From IMG/VR virus record IMGVR_UViG_3300024346_000180, positions 1 through 40,317 of that record: a DNA stretch of 40,317 nt; one strand, given 5' to 3'. Below the pieces are notes generated by a model. That model was not told the origin of the DNA. It saw only the letters and a list, made by a program, of their open reading frames with translations, and made no database searches. The number at the start of each line of letters is the position of its first letter. Within the stretch, counting starts at the first letter, position 1. The position numbers were made by a program, and so were the translations under genes. Source of the stretch: a virus. This document shows positions 8,950 to 16,340 of this stretch, in pieces.

Positions 8950-10176
8950 TTATCCTATAAAAATTGTCATTGGTACTTGACTAATTTCAGCCACTCTAGC
9001 TACTGATTCTGCTTGTCTTCTTTCAAGTAATGCTTGACGTGAAGTTTGATCAAAATATTCTCTTAATCTTACAATTAATGCTTCTCTTTCTGTAGCGGCT
9101 GATGTTACTAAATTATCTCCATTTAAAGTTACTTCTGATCCTGGGATGGGAATAGTTGAGTATTTATTTCTTACTAATCCTAAAGCATCTTTAGCTCTAG
9201 CTAATGTATATTCAAAAATCCAACTTCTACCAATTGAATTAATTTTAGAATATGTTGGATTTACATAAGGAACGTTTGATGTGTTTGAAATTTTATTTGT
9301 TCCATCTCCAAAGGCAGCATCTAATCTATCTTGAATTTTAATAAAATCAAATACTAAATAAATACCATAATCTAATCCACCTTCAAATCCATCTTCACCA
9401 AAAATACCAGTACCTGGTACTGGGAATACTGAAATTATATTATTTATAATATTAAATGAATAATTTGAAAGTGTTACTTGGTTTTGCATCTCAATTGCTT
9501 GAATGTTTTGCATAGTAAAACTTGTAGGCATCATCAAATAAGCAGCAGTACCATATCCAAATCCATATAAACCAGCAGCAGGAACACCTCCTAAACCACC
9601 TTGTCCTGCTATTAAAGCAGGAGAATATAATTGACTAACAGCTGGTGGTGCTTGGTAATAAACATTTTTTATTTCAATACCACCTACAATGCCTTCATCT
9701 TCTGCCCATTGGGCTAAATCATAACGTTGTTGTCCTGGGGTTAAAGCTAGTCTACCTTTATACCATATTACATTACCCCCTGTTCCTGCTTCTTCACCAT
9801 ATTGTTGAGATAATCTAACAATAGTAGAAAAGGTAGGTGTAACAATATCATCATTAACATCTACGGATGTAGGAGCTCCTTCTAAAGATAAATAATTATC
9901 TCTTGTTTGGAAAGCATATAATTCATTTCCATATATGGTTACTGCTTCTTCAAATCCAGCCCAAAAATTAATATCTTGTAATTCGACGTTTTCAATAGGA
10001 TAACCTAAACGCAAAGCACAAAAGTTAGCAACTTTATTAGCATCCGTTTGAAATTGAGAATCAGTATCATAAAATCCAAAAGGGGTTGGAGGTGGCCATG
10101 TACTAGGTGTAGCATAATAAGATGCTGATACTTGAGCAAATGAAGATGAACCAGGCCAAATAGGTATGTTTGCCAT
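8950..10176 (-). CDS. T4 gp13-like neck protein
   Basis: 408 residues (T4 gp13 is 309). gp13 and gp14 form the neck that closes the filled head. Support: the N-terminal ANKVANFCALRLGYPI... ELQDINFWAGFEEAV region matches the gp13 pattern of a short helix, 'RLGyP', then an acidic helix 'i-d-qi-daieeA'. Near the C-terminus, WIFEYTLARAKDALGLVRNK followed by IPIPGSEVTLNGDNL matches the conserved 'yALA-aKe-lG-iR-Kfs-iPiPGg-v-lNG' segment. The extra ~100 residues include a Gly/Ala-rich loop (~residues 185-215, GQGGLGGVPAAGLYGFGYG). It starts 9 nt after the preceding stop. Confidence 0.75.
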   Translation of the reverse strand: MANIPIWPGSSSFAQVSASYYATPSTWPPPTPFGFYDTDSQFQTDANKVANFCALRLGYPIENVELQDINFWAGFEEAVTIYGNELYAFQTRDNYLSLEGAPTSVDVNDDIVTPTFSTIVRLSQQYGEEAGTGGNVIWYKGRLALTPGQQRYDLAQWAEDEGIVGGIEIKNVYYQAPPAVSQLYSPALIAGQGGLGGVPAAGLYGFGYGTAAYLMMPTSFTMQNIQAIEMQNQVTLSNYSFNIINNIISVFPVPGTGIFGEDGFEGGLDYGIYLVFDFIKIQDRLDAAFGDGTNKISNTSNVPYVNPTYSKINSIGRSWIFEYTLARAKDALGLVRNKYSTIPIPGSEVTLNGDNLVTSAATEREALIVRLREYFDQTSRQALLERRQAESVARVAEISQVPMTIFIG

Positions 10177-10185
10177 AATTTTTTA

Positions 10186-10608
10186 TTAGGTTGTTACAAT
10201 ATAATATTCTATACTCGCATCACTACTTGATGGTTGTACTTTTACTGATTTAACATCACTAAATATTAATCCACTAGTACTTCCTGTCATTTTACTTGTA
10301 GACATCATATATGAACTACCAGTAGCAATTAAGAAACTCATAGCTTCTGTTGAAGATGATACAATTAATTTAATAGGAGTAACAGTTGAATTATTAGTTA
10401 CTCTAACGTATTGTATACTACTAGTTACAAATGTACCAGCACCTGGTGTTGAATCCATTGAAAATAATGTTGTAATTGAACCAGTTGGAACACTAAGAAT
10501 TCTATTATCTACGTAATTAATATTATTAATTGTTTGAGTAACAGAAGATCCTACATTGTCTCCGTTTAATGTTAAGATCTCAAATATTTGGGAAGTGAAA
10601 GTTGCCAT
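10186..10608 (-). CDS. Small beta-rich virion protein, unknown
   Basis: 140 residues, Ser/Thr-rich, with alternating hydrophobic strands (QYVRVTNNSTVTPIKLIVSSS, SVKVQPSSSDASIEYYIVTT) and almost no charge. No signal peptide or membrane segment. It lies between PhoH and the neck gene in a structural region, so a virion component is likely (a decoration, collar or small fibre-associated protein). I do not recognise the family. The start ATG at 10608 is 10 nt after the intergenic TTATAAATAT motif. Confidence 0.6.
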   Translation of the reverse strand: MATFTSQIFEILTLNGDNVGSSVTQTINNINYVDNRILSVPTGSITTLFSMDSTPGAGTFVTSSIQYVRVTNNSTVTPIKLIVSSSTEAMSFLIATGSSYMMSTSKMTGSTSGLIFSDVKSVKVQPSSSDASIEYYIVTT

Positions 10609-10617
10609 GCCTTTTAA

Positions 10618-10627
10618 TTATAAATAT
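10618..10627 (-). promoter_or_regulatory. Intergenic ATATTTATAA motif
   Basis: The coding strand reads TAATATTTATAATTAAAAGGC, then ATG at 10608 (10 nt away). The AAAAGG before the ATG is one of the few Shine-Dalgarno-like stretches in the window. Confidence 0.5.
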
Positions 10628-10647
10628 TAAAAAGTTATGTTTCATTC

Positions 10648-11385
10648 CTATCTTTTTGAGCTTCCTGTAGTACCTGATGTTCCTAAACTTAAACCTTGGT
10701 TATACGCATCGTTGTATAGATTAATTAAATCTTCTACAATAGGATCTCTATGATTTTGTTTTAATGATATTGCCTCTAAACTTTTAATTTTTTTAGATGC
10801 TGAATATAAGAATTTAAATCCTGAATCGCGCTTTTGTTTTAAGTCTACCTGATTATCATCACCACAAATGATCATTTTTGATCCTTTACCAATACGAGTA
10901 ACAATCATTTCCATTTGTTCGTGAGTAACGTTTTGAGCTTCATCTACAATTACTATAGAATTTACAAATGTTCTACCTCTCATAAATGAAACAGGTACAA
11001 TTTCTATAAAACCATCGATTATGTATTTTTCTACTTTTTCTTTATCATAAAGTAGATACATGTTTTGGTAGATTGGTTGAACCCAAGGATCCATTTTTTC
11101 TCGTAAATCGCCTGGTAGGAATCCAATTTCTTCTTTAGATACAGTTGGTCGAGTGATAATCACTTTATCAACTTCTTTCATAAACAATTTTTCTAGACCA
11201 ATTTGACAAGCTAATAGCGTTTTACCACTACCAGCAGCCCCTGCTAATAGGGTAACTGTGCTATTTAATATTTTTGCTTTAGCTTGTTTTTGCTCTTCGT
11301 TTAATTGAATTTTAAATTTAATTGGGGTTTTGGGTTTTCTTTTTTCTTTGAAGATATCATCTTCGTGGTGATTTGATTGATTCAT
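10648..11385 (-). CDS. phoH: PhoH-like P-loop ATPase
   Basis: 245 residues. PhoH family ATPases are common in marine phages; the role is unsettled, with RNA helicase or toxin-antitoxin-linked activities proposed for cellular relatives. Walker A is GAAGSGKT (residues 49-56), Walker B IVIVDEAQN (~144-152), preceded by VIITRPTVSKEEIGFLPGDL, which is diagnostic of PhoH. A CGDDNQVD sensor-type segment and QNHRDP follow. The N-terminus is short and polar (HHEDDIFKEKRK). It overlaps the end of the PSD-like gene by 29 nt, so the genes are probably co-translated. The tail GTSGTTGSSKR resembles the Gly-Thr-Ser repeats of the fibres. Confidence 0.92.
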   Translation of the reverse strand: MNQSNHHEDDIFKEKRKPKTPIKFKIQLNEEQKQAKAKILNSTVTLLAGAAGSGKTLLACQIGLEKLFMKEVDKVIITRPTVSKEEIGFLPGDLREKMDPWVQPIYQNMYLLYDKEKVEKYIIDGFIEIVPVSFMRGRTFVNSIVIVDEAQNVTHEQMEMIVTRIGKGSKMIICGDDNQVDLKQKRDSGFKFLYSASKKIKSLEAISLKQNHRDPIVEDLINLYNDAYNQGLSLGTSGTTGSSKR

Positions 11386-12106
11386 TGTTTTTAAAATTAA
11401 TTTTAACTAATTTGTCTAATCCAGCATTCACATGCATGTGGTCATCTAAAACAAGATCAAAATCGAATCGTTCATCCAATGGAAGTACTAAATCGACTTG
11501 TGATCCCCATCTAATTAAAGAAAATCTCTCATTTTGAGCAAATATATCATATTGTGAATTTGTAAAAGGAGCAATTACGTTTACATCCTCATCAGCTATC
11601 TGTATCAGATAATAAGTATAATCTAAAGATAGAGAATAAATTTTATTCCACATACGTTCATTATATTTAAGATAATCCATATTATTAGGATTAATAACTT
11701 TATTTAGAATGTCTTTTTCCACTGCCAACATCGGTTTATTAGTTGATTGTATGGCATCTAGTGGTTTATATGTTAATACACCTCCATAGGGTATGCGATT
11801 GATATGAACATCGTAAAATGACATAAATATACCGATAACTAACGATGGTTTATTGTAGTCCTCATCGCCTACTACATCCTGAAGGGTATAATTCATACCC
11901 TTAATTTCAACTATAGGTTCCTTAGGATCCTTAATGAATTTTTGGTATAGAATAGTCCCATCAGCTGGTGAGTAGAAATGTTCATAATCGATATAATGTG
12001 GGCGTATTGGATCTCTAAAGAAAAATGTATTAGATAATTCACTAACAGGCATTTTTTGAAGTTGTTTAACTTCACCATTTAGCCATTCTGTTAAAGTTTG
12101 AGCCAT
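11357..12106 (-). CDS. Phosphatidylserine decarboxylase-like proenzyme
   Basis: 249 residues. PSDs are made as proenzymes that cut themselves at a Gly-Ser bond to give a pyruvoyl group, then convert phosphatidylserine to phosphatidylethanolamine. Visible motifs: FYSPADGTIL (Asp49), IFMSFYDVHINRIPYGG (Asp99, His101), YNER (148-151) and RFSLIRWGSQVDLVLPL with Gly201-Ser202 where PSDs have LGST. Asp49, His101 and Ser202 match the known autoprocessing triad. There is no membrane helix, so the protein is probably soluble or peripheral. Its ATG overlaps the stop of the amidinotransferase-like gene by one nucleotide, indicating coupled production. The LGST-to-RWGS change and the phage setting leave open a non-lipid amino-acid substrate, as known for some PSD relatives. 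Confidence 0.83.
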   Translation of the reverse strand: MAQTLTEWLNGEVKQLQKMPVSELSNTFFFRDPIRPHYIDYEHFYSPADGTILYQKFIKDPKEPIVEIKGMNYTLQDVVGDEDYNKPSLVIGIFMSFYDVHINRIPYGGVLTYKPLDAIQSTNKPMLAVEKDILNKVINPNNMDYLKYNERMWNKIYSLSLDYTYYLIQIADEDVNVIAPFTNSQYDIFAQNERFSLIRWGSQVDLVLPLDERFDFDLVLDDHMHVNAGLDKLVKINFKNNESIKSPRR

Positions 12107-13020
12107 TATAGTAAAGTTTTGTAATGATCAACTCTATTCAAATGCATCATCATACAAGATAACATAGCACCTGATTTCATAAATTCTGATAGATTGAATA
12201 TAACAGGTTCCATTCCAGCATCACCACAAATTTTTTCTAGTGTTTCTAGTTTGTGTTTTTCACCTGCATAATATTCATGTGTTTTTTTCATTTCTGAAAT
12301 GTTTGAAGCACATAAAATCATGTTACCCATTCTTACTGAGTTTGTTAATCCACCCAAAGCATCTTCAGCATCAATATCAATAATTTCAGTATGTTTTTCT
12401 AACATTTTAATTTCATCTTCCTCGTACAATTCAGTACAAATTAATGTTTGATCTTGATTTAATGCAAATACAGAACAATCTAAATGATATAAATACTCAT
12501 CAACCATTGCGAGCTTGATAATATTCATACCATAATTTTCTTCCATCCATTCATACGTTTTAATATCTGAACGGATATCATAACCACCAATATAAACATT
12601 ATCGTAAAGAAATTTTAAATCAGCTTCGCCTTCCCATTTGTATGGAGAGATTGCTGTTTTATAACCCATTTGGTTAAAGAATTTTTCACCTACATGTTCT
12701 TCGCCTTTACGAGGATCCGAGGTGAAGTTCGATAAAATAATGTGGTTTTCATCCGTAATATGTGGTAAATAAATACCTAAATTGGCAACGTACACCTGAT
12801 CTTGGAAGTTGCCTTCTGATGGTAGTAAATACGTTAAAGAACCGCCGGCAACAAAGTTATACAAATCCATAAATTGTTTGTAAGCTTTAGGGCGATTAAT
12901 TGCTAATTCTTCATTTGTTAATTCTTGCATCCAAATGTTATTAGGGTCTGCAGTAGACAAAGAGAATGGGAAATTCATTACATAACTCTGTAAAGGTAAC
13001 TGACTTGGGGTTTCTTTCAT
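12106..13020 (-). CDS. Amidinotransferase / DDAH-superfamily enzyme
   Basis: 304 residues. The guanidino-group modifying superfamily (arginine deiminase, DDAH, glycine amidinotransferase, CtlX-type citrulline hydrolase) uses a Cys-His-Glu/Asp centre on arginine-like substrates. Visible here: VYVANLGIYLPH (~77-87), FTSDPRKGEEH (99-109), WEGEADLKFLYDNVYIGG (129-146) equal to the EGGD motif, YHLDCSVF (His179, Asp181), and KSGAMLSCMMMHLNR with Cys289 at the C-terminal nucleophile position. All catalytic positions appear intact. It is the first gene after the capsid terminator and overlaps the PSD-like gene by one nucleotide. The exact reaction (hydrolase or transferase) cannot be decided from sequence alone. 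Confidence 0.8.
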   Translation of the reverse strand: MKETPSQLPLQSYVMNFPFSLSTADPNNIWMQELTNEELAINRPKAYKQFMDLYNFVAGGSLTYLLPSEGNFQDQVYVANLGIYLPHITDENHIILSNFTSDPRKGEEHVGEKFFNQMGYKTAISPYKWEGEADLKFLYDNVYIGGYDIRSDIKTYEWMEENYGMNIIKLAMVDEYLYHLDCSVFALNQDQTLICTELYEEDEIKMLEKHTEIIDIDAEDALGGLTNSVRMGNMILCASNISEMKKTHEYYAGEKHKLETLEKICGDAGMEPVIFNLSEFMKSGAMLSCMMMHLNRVDHYKTLL

Positions 13021-13056
13021 TTGTAACTAATTAATTGTTATTTACTATACATATTA

Positions 13057-13068
13057 TATAGGCCTATA
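13057..13068. promoter_or_regulatory. Perfect 12-bp palindrome before enzyme operon
   Basis: TATAGGCCTATA lies between the capsid terminator and the amidinotransferase start, with TATAATAT next to it on the coding strand. The position suits a promoter/operator for the metabolic pair and PhoH. No protein partner is evident. Confidence 0.35.
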
Positions 13069-13082
13069 CTAGTACATAGGAA

Positions 13083-13116
13083 TAAAAAAAAAAGCCCCGC
13101 TTTCGCGGGGCTTCTT
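13083..13116 (-). terminator. Strong rho-independent terminator after capsid gene
   Basis: The coding strand reads AAGCCCCGC, loop GAAA, GCGGGGCTT, followed by about ten T. The 9-bp GC-rich stem with a tetraloop begins 21 nt after the capsid stop and is the clearest transcription end in the window. Confidence 0.95.
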
Positions 13117-13136
13117 CAAGTTATGTTATCTCTAAA

Positions 13137-14912
13137 TTAGATAGTGTTTAATCCACTGATGTAGATCTTACCATAGAATTCAGGACGTAACATTTTCTTA
13201 GCGTAGCGAGTCAATAGACCTTTACGAGGTGTAAAGGTTTCTGGATCGTACACTAATGGAGTCATGATTAATGGAATGTATGGAGCAAACACAGCACCTG
13301 TTTCCAAGAATTGTGAACCTCTGTAACCCATTAACATTAAGTTTTCAGTCATGTAAGGGTTTTTGTAAACCTTGTAACGACCGTTAACTGTACCAATTTT
13401 CTGTACACCGAAAGCGTATTCCATTTGGTCAGCTTCGCCATTTGAAGTAGAAGCGAATCCTGGGATTGATTCCAAGATAGTTGCTACTGTAGGAGAAGTA
13501 ACGATGAAGTTAGCACCTCCACGTAAAGTCAACTGATGGATCTTGTTAGATACTTTTTGGATTTTAGTACCTAAAGTTTGGAACCATTGACCTTGTGTGT
13601 TGTAGAAACCTGCAGCTGAAGTAACAAATGAGGTTGTTGATGGATCGTAAACCGTGTTGTTAATAGCTGACCAGTATTCCGTATCAGCAGCTGCATCTTC
13701 GATTAACATATCTAAGATTTCCAAATCAATTTCCATTGAAATGTACTCGCTCATAATGTTAGTCAATTCAGCTTCTGCATCGATGTTTTGGTAAGCAGCT
13801 AAATCTTGTGCAAATTCAGGAGTCCATACTGCTTTCAATTTCTTGGTTTTAGCAGTGATAGGTTGTGATTGCATTCTAACGTTGATCTCAGGGATAACGA
13901 TTTGAGTAGCAGAAGCAGCGTTAGGTACTGAGAAAGAACCTGAAGCTTCAAAATCACCACGACCTGATTGGTTACCACCAATTGCAACAGCTTGGTTGTT
14001 ACCTGAAGTAACGTTGATACCGTCTTGTGAAGTTGATCTTTGGTATGTTACTTGAGCTTCACCATTAACTACTGCTGAATAAGTTTTAGAAGCAGTATAG
14101 AAGAAAGAAATAGTACCGGCTGTGTAATTGTAAGTAGTAAATGCAGATAATAGGTTTGCAGGATTTGCAACACCACCATCCCCAGAACCAGAAGCAACAA
14201 ATCCACGAACTGCATCTTGATCAAATGCAGGTAAGAATGAAGCAGAAATAGTTAATTTTGTAATTTGACCATCAGCTGCAGAAGCAGAGTAATCAGAATC
14301 AAAATTTACTTCAGCCCATGTTGCATCTATAAGAGCAGCAGCACTACCTGTAGTGATAGGAGAAGCACCACCGTTTGCAGATGAAGTAACTCTAAATAAT
14401 GAACTTGAGAAGTTGTTGGTAGCATAAGTGAAACGACCTTCTGGTCCACCATATAAACCACCTACAGCAGCTGGAGTAGAGAATGGGAATTGAGAAGATG
14501 TATCGCGATTACCATACAATGATTGACCTGCAGTAAATGGAGTCTTAGAGTTACCATATTGGAAATCTAAGAAGAACACTAGTCCTGAAGGCATGTTCAT
14601 AGGTTGAACTGAAACGAATTCTTTAGCTACGATAGTACCGAATACTTTTCTTACTAAAGGCAATGCAATACCAGCCCAGTTCTCACCTTGTCCACCTGAA
14701 GTGAATGAAGAGTTTGAAGAGATTTGGTTTGATTCAGTTACTAATTGTTTAGCTTGATTTTCTAACATGATTGACATGTTATTTTTATCATGCTCGGTTA
14801 AGCCCTCTAAAAGGCCTGTTTTAGCCCATTTTCCGGCTAATTTAGCAGCATCAGATTGGAGATTTTTCCAAGATCCAGCTGCCGATTCGAGTAATTGATT
14901 TACTTGTGACAT
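13137..14912 (-). CDS. Major capsid protein, T4 gp23-like
   Basis: 591 residues (T4 gp23 is 521). The N-terminal ~60 residues are a helical arm ending at LVTE60, a likely prohead-protease site (T4 cuts gp23 after a Glu at residue 65). Then come SFTSGGQGENWAG (69-81), ALPLVRKVFGTIVAKEFVSVQPM (83-105) and GLVFFLDFQYGNSKTPF, the conserved gp23 start of the HK97-type fold. Residues ~150-360 hold a Ser/Ala/Gly-rich insertion, probably a surface domain. The C-terminal half (TKKLKAVWTPEFAQDLAAYQNIDAEAEL...) is the usual gp23 region, ending with VYKNPYMTENLMLMGYRGS and YAKKMLRPEFYGKIYISGL. It follows scaffold and protease genes as in T4 and ends at a strong terminator, fitting high expression. Confidence 0.95.
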   Translation of the reverse strand: MSQVNQLLESAAGSWKNLQSDAAKLAGKWAKTGLLEGLTEHDKNNMSIMLENQAKQLVTESNQISSNSSFTSGGQGENWAGIALPLVRKVFGTIVAKEFVSVQPMNMPSGLVFFLDFQYGNSKTPFTAGQSLYGNRDTSSQFPFSTPAAVGGLYGGPEGRFTYATNNFSSSLFRVTSSANGGASPITTGSAAALIDATWAEVNFDSDYSASAADGQITKLTISASFLPAFDQDAVRGFVASGSGDGGVANPANLLSAFTTYNYTAGTISFFYTASKTYSAVVNGEAQVTYQRSTSQDGINVTSGNNQAVAIGGNQSGRGDFEASGSFSVPNAASATQIVIPEINVRMQSQPITAKTKKLKAVWTPEFAQDLAAYQNIDAEAELTNIMSEYISMEIDLEILDMLIEDAAADTEYWSAINNTVYDPSTTSFVTSAAGFYNTQGQWFQTLGTKIQKVSNKIHQLTLRGGANFIVTSPTVATILESIPGFASTSNGEADQMEYAFGVQKIGTVNGRYKVYKNPYMTENLMLMGYRGSQFLETGAVFAPYIPLIMTPLVYDPETFTPRKGLLTRYAKKMLRPEFYGKIYISGLNTI

Positions 14913-14945
14913 TTTTTTAAATTGTTTTTTTAGTTGTTGTTAAAA

Positions 14946-16112
14946 TTATTTTTTTAAACCTGCCAATGTTTGCCATCTAGCAAATTGGTCGTTTATTTCA
15001 AGAATTGGTTTCTTTGTTGGAGCAATACCTGCTACTTTAGAAGCACCACCAATCATTGATTCGTTAACAGATGATTTCTTTTCATTTAATCCTTCTGATA
15101 ATGTTTCAAATACTAATTTAGCTTCTTTAGTAGTAGCTGCTTTGTCAAATGCTGCCAATACTTTTACTTTTTGTGATTCGGTTAAGTTTTTAGCTCTAAA
15201 GATTTTGTTAGTGTAAAGTAATTTAGCATTTAACAAATTAACTTCGTTTAGATCAGTTTTAACGGTTTCGATAGCAGCGTAAGCTTCTTCAAGTTTAGCT
15301 TCCATTTCTTTTAGCTTTTTCTTGTAGTCTTCTACACCTTCTTCTTCAGCAGTGTCTTTTTTGTCACCACGTTTAGCAGCAGGTACGTCGCCTTTGTTAC
15401 CACCGTACTTTTTACGTTCGTCTAATCCATTCATTAATTCATCAATACTAATTTCTTCTTCTTCAGATTCCATTTCTTCACCTTCTCCGCCTTCCATTTC
15501 GCCTTCTAGTTCCCCAGCGGCTACCATGTCAGCGATAACACCTTCGATGAATGATTTAAGATCATCTTCAGACATGTTTTCAAGATCGATTTCTTCTTCT
15601 TCTCCCATTTCCTCTTCTTCAGCTTCAGCAACGTTACCATGAGCGTTGTTGTCTGAAGGATATTTGGGATCGTTGATTAAATCTTCACCTTCCATCATTT
15701 CTTCTTTTTCACCTTCTTCCATGTCATCTAATTCTCTAAGAAGTTCATCTAAGTCCATTTCATCCATGTCTTTAGCTTCATCCATGTCATAAGTTTCTTC
15801 CATTTCTTTAGTACCTAATTTTTTCATGCCCATTTGGCCTTCGTACCCTTTTCTGTGGTTAGCTTCATCCATTTCTGTAGTTTCGTCCATGTCGAAATTT
15901 TCTTTCATGTCCTTCTCTTTCATTTCATCCATCTCTTTAGCTTCATCCATATCATCCATATCATCCATTTCAGAAAGCTTTGCAGCTAACTTTTCTTTCA
16001 AATAAGGTGTGAATGCTTCTTCAAGAGCGGCTTTTGCGTTTGCTATAGCAGTTTCTTTAACAGCTTTAGCATCGGCGATTGCTTCTTTAAGCAAATCTCT
16101 GTTGTTTGTCAT
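14946..16112 (-). CDS. Prohead scaffold (core) protein, T4 gp22-like
   Basis: 388 residues, extremely acidic. Residues 1-45 are an Ala-rich helix (LLKEAIADAKAVKETAIANAKA). Residues ~48-240 are a low-complexity Met/Asp/Glu region with repeated DMDEA and EMDE units. Residues ~262-300 are a coiled coil. The C-terminal part (KLLYTNKIFRAKNLTESQKV, then EAKLVFETLSEGLNEKK) and final DQFARWQTLAGL are the conserved parts of gp22-type scaffolds. Scaffold proteins fill the prohead core and are degraded by gp21; LSE, LNE and VNE sites near residues 340-355 fit that. It lies between protease and capsid genes as in T4. A 228-nt leader with inverted repeats precedes it. Confidence 0.88.
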   Translation of the reverse strand: MTNNRDLLKEAIADAKAVKETAIANAKAALEEAFTPYLKEKLAAKLSEMDDMDDMDEAKEMDEMKEKDMKENFDMDETTEMDEANHRKGYEGQMGMKKLGTKEMEETYDMDEAKDMDEMDLDELLRELDDMEEGEKEEMMEGEDLINDPKYPSDNNAHGNVAEAEEEEMGEEEEIDLENMSEDDLKSFIEGVIADMVAAGELEGEMEGGEGEEMESEEEEISIDELMNGLDERKKYGGNKGDVPAAKRGDKKDTAEEEGVEDYKKKLKEMEAKLEEAYAAIETVKTDLNEVNLLNAKLLYTNKIFRAKNLTESQKVKVLAAFDKAATTKEAKLVFETLSEGLNEKKSSVNESMIGGASKVAGIAPTKKPILEINDQFARWQTLAGLKK

Positions 16113-16141
16113 TTGTCCTCAAATTTATTTGTTGTTGGAAA

Positions 16142-16209
16142 TACGCTTATTGTTGACGATTGTCGAAGCGTAATAAGTTATGTTAACTTGATGCGATATA
16201 AGATCGCAT
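16142..16209. promoter_or_regulatory. Scaffold/capsid upstream region with inverted repeats
   Basis: Two inverted repeats sit upstream of the scaffold start. ATGCGAT-ATAAG-ATCGCAT (16191-16209) is a perfect 7-bp stem. TACGCTT (16142-16148) pairs with AAGCGTA (16166-16172) around a small inner GAC/GTC repeat. With the terminator just upstream, this is the likely promoter or leader region for scaffold and capsid transcripts. The function of the repeats (operator or RNA structure) is inferred. Confidence 0.45.
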
Positions 16210-16258
16210 ATTATGTCGATACATATATCAAGATTTTTTAAAGTCGCCAGTTGCGCAG

Positions 16259-16290
16259 AAAAAGAAACCCCTACATTTCTGTAGGGGTCT
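16259..16290 (-). terminator. Rho-independent terminator after prohead protease
   Basis: The coding strand has a perfect 9-bp stem, ACCCCTACA with TGTAGGGGT and a 4-nt loop, followed by TTTCTTTTT. It ends the terminase-portal-protease transcript about 50 nt after the protease stop, so scaffold and capsid must have their own promoter or depend on read-through. Confidence 0.9.
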
Positions 16291-16291
16291 G

Positions 16292-16312
16292 TCTAAAGAG
16301 CCTATCTTTAGA
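16292..16312 (-). other. Second hairpin directly before the terminator
   Basis: A perfect 8-bp stem TCTAAAGA / TCTTTAGA with a 5-nt loop lies immediately upstream (in transcription) of the terminator, without a T-tract. It could protect the transcript 3' end or mark an RNA processing site. Confidence 0.5.
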
Positions 16313-16340
16313 GGGGCACTTGCCTAAGGTAGCAGGCTTC

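Noticed and set aside
15352-15642. Plus-strand Ser/Pro-rich frame
   Set aside because: Antisense of the acidic Met/Asp/Glu region of the scaffold gene.
16291-16340. Possible tRNA or riboswitch between protease and terminator
   Set aside because: Two short hairpins are explained as transcript 3'-end structure; no T-loop consensus or known aptamer pattern.
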